Notes under the pieces: generated by a model | Told to the model about the DNA's origin: nothing | The model's database searches: none | Seen by the model: the letters and a program-made list of their open reading frames with translations, nothing else | Part shown: positions 23,142-30,049 of the stretch, in pieces | Position numbering within the stretch: the first letter of the stretch is position 1 | Layout of the letters: the number at the start of each line of letters is the position of its first letter | Made by a program: the position numbers and the translations under genes | Assembly (NCBI GenBank): GCA_963556255.1 | Contig: OY744607.1 | Coordinates: 56,083,789-56,147,788 of the forward strand | Source: Allolobophora icterica | Lineage: Eukaryota > Annelida > Clitellata > Crassiclitellata > Lumbricidae | Direction: 5' to 3' | DNA: 64,000 bases

Positions 23142-23825
23142 ATGGAAATAACAAATTTTGATCTCGAAGCCGACGATGGGGAAAAACACCACCATTGGTT
23201 GTTACCATCAAGCATACGGTGTATCATCTGTGGGCCTAGCGGATGTGGGAAAACAAACTTACTACTTAACCTCCTTCTGAAAAAGGGGTATCTACGTTTT
23301 GACCGTCTGTATCTATACTCAAAGTCTCTGGGACAGGAAAAATATCAGTTTCTTCGGGACTGGATAACAGAACTCGAAAAAGTTGCCGGGAAGGAAGTGG
23401 CTTCCTTTCACTCTTGCTCAGATGAAATAGTTCCAGTCGAATCATTAAATAAGAATGCCAGAAGCCTTCTAGTTTTCGATGACGTCATGCTTGAAAAACA
23501 GTCGCCCATCGAAAGGTATTTCACTATGGGTCGACACGGTGGCGCGGACTGCTTCTACTTAACTCAGAATTACTTCCGCATTCCGAAGCAAGCGATCCGT
23601 GACAATGCTAATCTTATCGTCCTCTTCAACCAGGATAGCAAGAATTTGCGAGCCATTCACGATACGTTCGTGGGCGGCGACATGTCTTTCGCTGAGTTCC
23701 GTACATTTTTCAGCGAGTGTGCTGCCCAGCCATATGGATTCGCAGTCATAGATTTGACGTCCAAAGCTTTTGATGGTAAGTATCGAAGCGGGTTCGATCG
23801 CTTCTATAGACCTATGGCCAATTAA
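23142..23825 (+). CDS. Polinton genome-packaging ATPase (FtsK/HerA, A32-like)
   Basis: 227 residues from ATG 23142 (MEITNFDLEADD). The frame stays open further upstream without ATG, overlapping the divergent PLA2 gene. Walker A is GPSGCGKT at about residues 31-38. Walker B is SLLVFDD at about 108-114. A conserved FYLTQNYFRIPK...IRDNANLIVLF block follows, as in the family. Length and motif order match Polinton/virophage packaging ATPases, which drive DNA into the procapsid. The gene is intact. It is followed by the 1.3-kb non-coding middle of the element. Confidence 0.95.
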   Translation: MEITNFDLEADDGEKHHHWLLPSSIRCIICGPSGCGKTNLLLNLLLKKGYLRFDRLYLYSKSLGQEKYQFLRDWITELEKVAGKEVASFHSCSDEIVPVESLNKNARSLLVFDDVMLEKQSPIERYFTMGRHGGADCFYLTQNYFRIPKQAIRDNANLIVLFNQDSKNLRAIHDTFVGGDMSFAEFRTFFSECAAQPYGFAVIDLTSKAFDGKYRSGFDRFYRPMAN

Positions 23826-23954
23826 AAGGCGTTATATAAATGCTATATTGCTAGATAAAACACCCTTAGCTTTGGCTTTTTCGTTTTTAAAAAAACCTAT
23901 TTTCGCTTTAAAAAATCTATAGTTGTGTGTTTTAACAAGTTTTTTCAAAAACAT
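23826..23954. other. Intergenic A/T-rich spacer
   Basis: Non-coding sequence with T-runs and A-runs (for example TTTTTAAAAAAACC). No defined terminator recognised. Confidence 0.5.
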
Positions 23955-24750
23955 AGGCAAAATGAAGGAAAAAGAAAATAATAAAAAATAATAAAAAATA
24001 ATAAATAATAAAAATAATTAAAAAAAATAAAAAATAAAAAAATAATAAAAAATAAAAAATTATAAAAAATAAAAAATAATAAAAAATAAAAAATAAAAAA
24101 ATAATAAAAAATATAAAAAATAATAAAAAATAAAAAATAATAAAAAATAAAAAAATAATAAAAAATAAAAAATAATAAAAAAATAAAAAATAATAAAAAA
24201 TAAAAAAATAATAAAAAATAAAAAATAATAAAAAAATAAAAAATAATAAAAAATAAAAAAATAATAAAAAATAAAAAATAAAAAATAATAAAAAATAATA
24301 AAAAATAAAAAAATAATAAAAAATAAAAAATAATAAAAAAATAAAAAATAATAAAAAATAAAAAAATAATAATAAATAAAAAATAAAAAATAAAAAAATA
24401 ATAAAAAATAAAAAAATAATAAAAAATAAAAAATAAAAAAATAATAAAAAATAAAAAATAAAAAAATTATAAAAAATAAAAAATTATAAAAAATAAAAAA
24501 TAGAAAATAATAAAAAATAATAAAAAAATAAAAAATAATAAAAAATAATAAAAAAATAAAAAATAATAAAAAATAATAAAAAATAAAAAATAATAAAAAA
24601 TAATAATAAATAAAAAATAATAAAAAATAAAAAATAATAAAAAATAAAAAATAATAAAAAATAAAAAATAATAATAAATAAAAAATAATAAAAAATAAAA
24701 TAATAAAAAATAATAAAAAATAACAAATAACAAAAAATAACAAATAATTT
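23955..24750. repeat. A/T-only minisatellite inside the Polinton
   Basis: About 800 bp built only of AATAAAAAATA-type units of variable length (AATAATAAAAAATAAA...), almost devoid of G and C. It lies between the replication and morphogenesis halves. Minus-strand Phe/Leu/Ile/Tyr ORFs are artefacts. Confidence 0.95.
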
Positions 24751-24879
24751 AGCACTTTGTTAACAATAGATTGAGGTTTACTCTGAATTAGCGATCAAAG
24801 TTTGATTGTTGGCGAACATTGCTCAGATATCTTGACGAGTCGCTCTGGAAAAATCTTGTCCGAGTAGAAAATTTTGGTC

Positions 24880-24960
24880 ATTGAACTATTTATTCGTCAT
24901 TGAAAAACATTTTTGTCATTGAAAAATATTTTCGTCATTATTTTTTTCAATGACGGAAGT
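24880..24960. repeat. Short CATTGAAAAA direct repeats with terminal inversion
   Basis: Four degenerate copies of TCATTGAAAAA(C/T)ATTTT(T/C)G are followed by the inverted form TTTTTTCAATGACG, giving a potential stem. Confidence 0.65.
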
Positions 24961-25002
24961 GAGTGATAAACGAGGCTCTACGCGTGGATTGGTCAAAACT
25001 AG

Positions 25003-25061
25003 GTTAGGGTTAGGGTTAGGGTTAGGGTTAGGGTTAGGGTTAGGGTTAGGGTTAGGGTTAG
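25003..25061 (+). repeat. Telomere-like (TTAGGG)n tract inside the Polinton
   Basis: About 9.5 perfect TTAGGG units, preceded by AACTAGG and followed by TTAGCC. It lies 130 bp upstream of the first structural ORF. Confidence 0.97.
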
Positions 25062-25191
25062 CCATTGTTATAACAGCGAACGCAAGACTGATTCTGAATA
25101 TAATAACAGGAGGATATATTTTTTTCAACATAAGATCTCTTCATTTTGAAAAATAACAATTACTTAAAGAAACGATGTAGCTAACATATAA

Positions 25192-26331
25192 ACCATATAT
25201 AGTCGACATACAAAGACGACGTGGACAAAAGTTTCGTCTAAACAGGAGCGAGACGCCCTGACTCAGGACTATTTAGCTCGGAGAAATCGATTGAGACAGC
25301 GTTTCGTGGATGAGAAGCTTGGTGAAGTCAACCTTCAGTACGATGCGGCAAAGCTTTTCAAACCAATCGCCACAGCCACGGCTGAATCCCAGGCGGCTAC
25401 GTCTAAGGAGCTGCAGAAAGTTACCAGCGCTTTACAGGATTTGCCGGCCCAGATTTCAGAGTCTGCTAATTTTAACCCGATAGCGGCGTTGTTCGGTGAT
25501 TCCGTGGGAGCAGTTGCTCCAACGGCTGCTCCAGCGCTTCCAGCGATTGTGGCACACCCCGCCCAGGAAGCATTGTTCGTCCATCCGAACAGACATCTCA
25601 ACGTCGACGCAATCAGGCGTCACGGTTTTACACCACCAAGCGAACTTGACCTTCGCGACACGGCAGCTGTGAAACAGATAATCGAAGCCGTGAACCAGTA
25701 CAATAGAAACACACTTGGCAAAGAGAAAATGAAAGCCAATAAGAACGAAGATGAAGAAAAGGTCGCTTCGCTGACTTTAGATATTAAAGCCCTAAAAGAC
25801 TATAGAGAACGAATACGTTTTTTGGAGAAAGGCCACACCCTCACAAAAAAGGGAAAGGGTTTCAGTGTTCCAGCCGCTCCTCTGAAATTACAAGGTAACG
25901 CCTTGGGTGAGCTCTCCGTTGACCCCGTCGCGTTGTCTGCCGGTAGACTGAGAGTGTTTAAAGGTGGTAACCTGGTGCTCGAAGCTCCGGCCGATGAGTC
26001 GTTGTTCAGCCTGTTAACGAAACGCTTCGTTAAGACTAAGCAATACTCGCCTCAAGCAATTGAAACTTTTAAAAAACTCGTACAGATGTCTGGTCTGCCT
26101 ATTCATGGCCGGAAAAGTAAAAAGTTCCAGCTGATTCGAGGCGGCGCGGTGCAGTTCTACAACGACCCAAACGCTCTGGTAGAGAGGTTGCAGCTTTTGG
26201 TGGCCTCTAGGGCCGCGGGAAACACTGGTCTCGGCAACGAAATCTCCGCCATTCTCGACGAGTTACTGCGTTCCGGTGCGATCTCCAAAGAGCTGGCACT
26301 CGAATTGAATAGAAACATGCTCATAAAATAA
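25192..26331 (+). CDS. Polinton structural-module protein, start codon not found
   Basis: The frame is open from after a stop at 25189-25191 to 26331 (up to 380 codons) but has no ATG until well inside; the conserved-looking part begins around 25222 (KVSSKQERDALTQDYLARR). The N-terminal third is charged and helical. The middle is Ala/Pro-rich (about residues 95-125), then a Lys/Glu-rich coiled segment follows. The C-terminal half has LFSLLTKRFV, QYSPQAIETFKKLV and IRGGAVQF motifs. It is first in the rightward morphogenesis block, just before the penton-like gene (10-bp gap). I cannot name the family. The missing ATG may mean start loss, a non-AUG start or an upstream exon. Confidence 0.75.
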   Translation, partial: TIYSRHTKTTWTKVSSKQERDALTQDYLARRNRLRQRFVDEKLGEVNLQYDAAKLFKPIATATAESQAATSKELQKVTSALQDLPAQISESANFNPIAALFGDSVGAVAPTAAPALPAIVAHPAQEALFVHPNRHLNVDAIRRHGFTPPSELDLRDTAAVKQIIEAVNQYNRNTLGKEKMKANKNEDEEKVASLTLDIKALKDYRERIRFLEKGHTLTKKGKGFSVPAAPLKLQGNALGELSVDPVALSAGRLRVFKGGNLVLEAPADESLFSLLTKRFVKTKQYSPQAIETFKKLVQMSGLPIHGRKSKKFQLIRGGAVQFYNDPNALVERLQLLVASRAAGNTGLGNEISAILDELLRSGAISKELALELNRNMLIK

Positions 26332-26341
26332 AGCACACAAG

Positions 26342-27133
26342 ATGGAACGCTCGGAGAAACTGCTCGAAGAAATTCGAGACCTTTTGCAGCCTAAGGAAAA
26401 TTTTAGTATAGTTGTTTCCTCAGATACTACAGGGTGGACCACGGCTTTCTCACCACCGCTGTACCTGGATCCAAAAAGACGCTATGAGCTTGCTTTGGTC
26501 AATCTTGAAACTTATAATTCGATTCCCAACATCGATAGCACAAATAACAAGTTCGTCTACAGCACCGACAATGGTGTGACGTGGAAGACGATCATTTTGC
26601 CCGACGGAAGCTACGAGATCGCACAGATTAATGATGAAATCGGCAGGCAGTTAGAAAAGCAAAATTCTCCGACGGGTGTGACACCACTCGGCTTTAATTC
26701 TCCTATTACCATAGGAGCTAACGCATCTACCCTTCGCGCCTTCATAAAAATTACGAATGCTCTATATAAGGTAAATATGGCTCAATCTACCATCAGGCAA
26801 ATGCTCGGTTTTAACCCTCAGAGGCTTGGTAGTGGTTATAAAGAGGGAGAAAATCCAGTCGATATTCTCCGCGTGGACACAATCCTGGTAAATTGTGACA
26901 TTATCTCTGGATCGTATCGAAATGGTAGCCAGCTGCCAGTAATCTACAGTTTTTTCCCGGATGTGTCGCCCGGCTACAAGGTAATCGAGTCTCCGAAAAA
27001 TCTGGTGTACCTACCAGTTGCACCGGCTGGCAACGTACAGGGCATTCGTGTGTGGCTGACCGACCAGAATGGTGAACAATTAAACCTCCGCGGTGAGACA
27101 GTAACTATAAGGTTTCACATCCGCAGTGCGTAG
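26342..27133 (+). CDS. Penton-like minor capsid protein
   Basis: 263 residues, ATG start 10 bp after the previous stop. The segment FSPPLYLDPKRRYELALVNL, followed by ETYNSIPNI, is a signature I associate with Polinton/adintovirus minor capsid (penton base-like, single jelly-roll) proteins. The rest is beta-rich: VTWKTIILPDGSY, IRQMLGFNPQ and, at the C-terminus, GIRVWLTDQNGE with LRGETVTIRFHI. It would form the pentameric capsid vertices. The gene is intact. Assignment rests on family pattern and on its place directly upstream of the major capsid block, not on a structure comparison. Confidence 0.8.
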   Translation: MERSEKLLEEIRDLLQPKENFSIVVSSDTTGWTTAFSPPLYLDPKRRYELALVNLETYNSIPNIDSTNNKFVYSTDNGVTWKTIILPDGSYEIAQINDEIGRQLEKQNSPTGVTPLGFNSPITIGANASTLRAFIKITNALYKVNMAQSTIRQMLGFNPQRLGSGYKEGENPVDILRVDTILVNCDIISGSYRNGSQLPVIYSFFPDVSPGYKVIESPKNLVYLPVAPAGNVQGIRVWLTDQNGEQLNLRGETVTIRFHIRSA

Positions 27134-27155
27134 ATTTTCACACTTAAATATTCTC

Positions 27156-27614
27156 ATGTTTGTTCTTGGAATTAAAAAGCGGCGTCGTGTCGTGGGTGGT
27201 GGACTTTTCGACTGGATACCCAAAATCGCGGGTTTCCTTGGCCGTGCAGGCTCCTTCATTTCGGCGAATAGAGGCACAATCACAAACGTTGCCAAGGCGG
27301 TTGGTAATGTCGCGAAAGCCGGCGCCACAACAGCATCTGCCGTCAGGCAAATTGTTGATGCCGTGAAAGCGAGACGCGCTGCGGCCGTAAATGAAGCTCA
27401 TTTACGAAATGAAAACTCATCTGCCGCGCCCGTTGTTCCCGCACCTTTGGAGAAGGCGCTCAGCGACAAGAGCATCGAATACTTAAAACAACTGGCTGTG
27501 AGTCCGCCACCCGTTGTTCCGACAATGGCTGACATAAACAGCCGCATTGCTGGATCCGGTTTCAAGACTATAAAGCCGAGTCGCGGCGGTAAGGGTCTGT
27601 TTCTCACAAAATGA
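27156..27614 (+). CDS. Basic pVI-like virion protein
   Basis: 152 residues from ATG 27156, 23 bp after the penton-like stop; the frame is open back to 27126 via a non-ATG codon that would overlap the previous gene. The N-terminus is MFVLGIKKRRRVVGGG, followed by LFDWIPKIAGFLGRAGSFI, a likely amphipathic helix. A long Ala-rich helical stretch (VAKAVGNVAKAGA...) and a Pro-rich linker come next. Near the C-terminus, IAGSG fits the adenain consensus (M/I/L)xGx-G. Layout and size resemble adenovirus pVI, a membrane-lytic internal protein cleaved by the viral protease. The role is inferred from this resemblance and from position. Confidence 0.6.
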   Translation: MFVLGIKKRRRVVGGGLFDWIPKIAGFLGRAGSFISANRGTITNVAKAVGNVAKAGATTASAVRQIVDAVKARRAAAVNEAHLRNENSSAAPVVPAPLEKALSDKSIEYLKQLAVSPPPVVPTMADINSRIAGSGFKTIKPSRGGKGLFLTK

Positions 27615-27722
27615 AAACAATTCCGACTAATTCACAAAACGCAAAAAAGTTTAACCCACCACATATGAAATTCATTTGTAACATGATTAATAATTGAAGC
27701 TTGAACTTTTTTAACTATAATA

Positions 27723-29018
27723 ATGGCAGCATTTGACGTGCCGAGTGAAATGTTGGACATCGCTTCGGCGGTGCCCGATGACAATAGCATTGAATCGTTT
27801 GAATACCGCGAGTATGAGTCACAAAACCCTGCGGCTATTAACAATGGCCAGGCCATACAGATAGACATCCAGAACCAAGACATTTTCACGCAACCTTCCA
27901 AGAGCTACCTTCTTGTGGAGGGCAGGATTACATCAACTGGCGCGGCTTACATCGCAGACTCGTTGGTGTCATTCATCAACAATGCTATCCCGTACATGTT
28001 TTCTCAAATTCGATACCTGGCTAACAATACCGAGATAGAGAATGTCATGTCACCTGGGCAAGCCACGACGATGAAAGGCATGCTGGTATACGGCGATGAT
28101 TTTTCCAAAGGCGAAGGTTTAAACATGTGTTGGCAGAAGGACACGAGTGCGGCGGCGGCGGCTGCGAATATCGGCTTCGAGGCCCGTCGACTGATGATCA
28201 TTGGAAAACCCGTCCCCATCGGCACATTTTCATTCATCGTTCCCTTAAGACATCTATTCGGTTTTTGCGATGATTATCACAAGGTGGTATACGGGATTAA
28301 ACACTCCTTACTGCTGAGCCGGCAGGGGGACGCAGACGCGATCTTCAAGGAAGCCGCTGCGGCCAATGGCCAGATCATGCTGACTAAACTCTCCTGGTTC
28401 ATGCCGCATATAATACCCGCTTTGGAGTATAAAAGCATGCTTATGAAGCAGATTGAAGCCAAGGTTAAGGTACCTGTGGCATTCCGCGCCATGCAATGCG
28501 ACAACATTGCGGTGCCACGAGCGACGACTTTTTCCTGGCGTTTGAGTGTTAAGTCGGGCACGGAAAAGCCACGCTGGATTCTTGTTGCTTTTCAAACTGG
28601 AAAGAATGCACATCAAGGCCAGAATCCGGCACTGTTTGACCATGTGCAGGTTCGCAACATATTCGCTATGCTCAACACCGATCGCTACCCCGTGGTTGAC
28701 ATGAATCTTGACTTCACCAAGAGGACAACCTCTCGCGCTTACAAGGCCCTACGTGACTTCAAGGAAGAATATTGCGGCATAGACGCGCGTGAATCGTCAT
28801 GCCAACCGACACCAATCGAATTTGTAGATTTGTTTCCGATCTTCGTCCTGGACGTGCGCAGGCAATCTGAACGACTAAAAACCTCTGTACAGGACATACA
28901 AATCAAGGTGGACTTTAACGAGGGGGTACCAAATAATACGACAGCATATGCCGTCCTGATCAGCGACCGACTCCTGAATTTTGAATCGGATGGCAGCAAA
29001 TTCAACGTCGTCTACTAG
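27723..29018 (+). CDS. Major capsid protein (double jelly-roll, hexon-like)
   Basis: 431 residues, ATG 27723. It sits at the standard position in the Polinton morphogenesis block. Features I associate with the family are an N-terminal FDVPSEMLDIASAVPDD stretch, the QPSKSYLLVEGRI strand, FINNAIPYMFSQIRY, YGDDFSKGEG, GTFSFIVPLRHLFGFCDDY, and the C-terminal half with IFAMLNTDRYPVVD and FVDLFPIFVLDVRRQSERL. A poly-Ala insertion lies at about residues 141-148. It is intact. It would assemble trimeric capsomers of an icosahedral shell. The long gap after the pVI-like gene (108 bp) and the A/T-rich TTAACTATAATA directly before ATG suggest its own promoter. Confidence 0.93.
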   Translation: MAAFDVPSEMLDIASAVPDDNSIESFEYREYESQNPAAINNGQAIQIDIQNQDIFTQPSKSYLLVEGRITSTGAAYIADSLVSFINNAIPYMFSQIRYLANNTEIENVMSPGQATTMKGMLVYGDDFSKGEGLNMCWQKDTSAAAAAANIGFEARRLMIIGKPVPIGTFSFIVPLRHLFGFCDDYHKVVYGIKHSLLLSRQGDADAIFKEAAAANGQIMLTKLSWFMPHIIPALEYKSMLMKQIEAKVKVPVAFRAMQCDNIAVPRATTFSWRLSVKSGTEKPRWILVAFQTGKNAHQGQNPALFDHVQVRNIFAMLNTDRYPVVDMNLDFTKRTTSRAYKALRDFKEEYCGIDARESSCQPTPIEFVDLFPIFVLDVRRQSERLKTSVQDIQIKVDFNEGVPNNTTAYAVLISDRLLNFESDGSKFNVVY

Positions 29019-29075
29019 AAATCGGTTTTTCACATTTAGATACAAGGCCCTCTTTTAGATATATTTTTTCCAAAA

Positions 29076-29651
29076 ATGAAAACTGAATACGTTGCGTTCG
29101 GCCTTTCACTGACCGAAGGGCAAAAGCAAACATTGGCTAAAGCTGCGCGTGCCGGCACTGGCGCCACGATCCGGCTCACTCATGGCCAGCTTCGCGGAGA
29201 CGACAAGCTCGCGCTTACGAAGGTTCAAGCCGCACGAATCGCAAAGAAGATTACCTCAGGCGTTGGCATGGAGCTGAGATTCACCAAAACGCAATTGAAA
29301 AAGATGACAAAATCTGGCGGATTTCTTCCACTACTGGCTCTCTTCCCGCTGATTTTTGGCGGGTTAACCGCGGTGGGTGCCGCGGCTGGAGGGGCCGCCG
29401 AGGTGGCAAAGGCCGTGCACAACAAACAGGCCAGCGATGCAGAGGCTCTGCGCAAGAAACAGGCCAGCGATGGGGCCCAAGCCGAGAAAAAACGGATCGA
29501 CGACGCGGCTTTAGCAGAGGCCGCGCGTCATAATCGCGAACTCGAAGCTCAGGTCCGTGGAACCGGTTTATATCTCGGGCGCCAGACTTATGGTGGTTGC
29601 TGTTCAAAGTGCAAAGGATCCGGTCTCTACTATATCGGGCAAAAAAACTAA
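29076..29651 (+). CDS. PX-like virion protein, frame-linked to the protease
   Basis: 191 residues, ATG 29076. The N-terminal half has two related segments, LSLTEGQKQTLAKA...IRLTHGQLRGDD and LALTKVQAARIAKK...LRFTKTQLKKMTKSGG, each ending in a (T/S)xxQL motif. This duplicated layout is known from Polinton/adintovirus PX-type proteins. Then comes a hydrophobic segment (FLPLLALFPLIFGGL, about residues 86-100) running into Gly/Ala. The C-terminal third is charged coiled coil with two KQASD units, and the tail has a CCSKCKG knuckle. Role: inferred internal virion or membrane-active protein. Its last codons before the stop are CAA AAA AAC TAA, which form a perfect A_AAA_AAC slippery site (29642-29648). 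Confidence 0.8.
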   Translation: MKTEYVAFGLSLTEGQKQTLAKAARAGTGATIRLTHGQLRGDDKLALTKVQAARIAKKITSGVGMELRFTKTQLKKMTKSGGFLPLLALFPLIFGGLTAVGAAAGGAAEVAKAVHNKQASDAEALRKKQASDGAQAEKKRIDDAALAEAARHNRELEAQVRGTGLYLGRQTYGGCCSKCKGSGLYYIGQKN

Positions 29652-30022
29652 AACCGTTGAGCAACTTTGACATAGAGAAAGTCGCCCGAGGTCTGCCGCA
29701 TTTCCGCGGTGTTTTCATGCGAGATGGTCTGCCAGCCGTGGCTCGTGAGAAGGAGTGTGGAGTTGTTAATTTAGATTCCGGTTCCGGCGATGGCACTCAC
29801 TGGGTCGCCTATTGGATAGATGGACCTACAGCAGTCTATTTTGACAGTTATGGGCTGGATCCGCCTACCGAAATCTCTCGATATTTAAACCGTTCCATAA
29901 GAACACAGACGTTCCAGCTGCAGGGTCCCGATGATGTGGTCTGTGGTCATCTCTGCCTGACCGTGCTAAGAGAGCTCACTGCTGGAAAGAATTTTGAAGA
30001 TATCATTCTTGACCTATGTTAG
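29534..30022 (+). CDS. Adenain-type cysteine protease, -1 frame relative to PX, no ATG
   Basis: The frame opens after a stop at 29531-29533, but the first Met lies well inside the protease fold, at 29717. The recognisable domain begins right after 29648 (LSNFDIEKVARGL). The catalytic triad fits adenovirus protease: His in GDGTHW (codon 29798), Asp in YFDSYG (29843), and Cys in QGPDDVVCGH (29942), with the oxyanion Gln seven residues earlier. It would mature virion proteins such as the pVI-like one. The reading frame is -1 to the PX gene, overlapping it by 118 nt. A slippery heptamer lies at the PX stop, so I infer expression as a PX-protease fusion by ribosomal frameshift. Alternatives are an unseen splice or a homopolymer sequencing error. 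Confidence 0.9.
   Translation, partial: SRTRSSGPWNRFISRAPDLWWLLFKVQRIRSLLYRAKKLKPLSNFDIEKVARGLPHFRGVFMRDGLPAVAREKECGVVNLDSGSGDGTHWVAYWIDGPTAVYFDSYGLDPPTEISRYLNRSIRTQTFQLQGPDDVVCGHLCLTVLRELTAGKNFEDIILDLC
29642..29648 (+). promoter_or_regulatory. Putative -1 ribosomal frameshift site A_AAA_AAC
   Basis: The heptamer is in register with the PX frame (X_XXY_YYZ), and the next codon is the PX stop TAA. Downstream, a short stem is possible at about 29697-29712 (CCGC/GCGG with wobble extensions), and a weaker ACTTT/AAAGT stem begins about 17 nt after the heptamer. No strong pseudoknot is evident by eye. Confidence 0.65.
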
Positions 30023-30049
30023 ACTTCCGTCACCTTTTTGTATATAAAA

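Noticed and set aside
24060..24755. 231-codon Phe/Leu/Tyr-rich 'membrane protein'
   Set aside because: Translation of the A/T-only minisatellite.
25003..25061. True chromosome end
   Set aside because: Only about 58 bp of TTAGGG, with Polinton coding sequence continuing on both sides.
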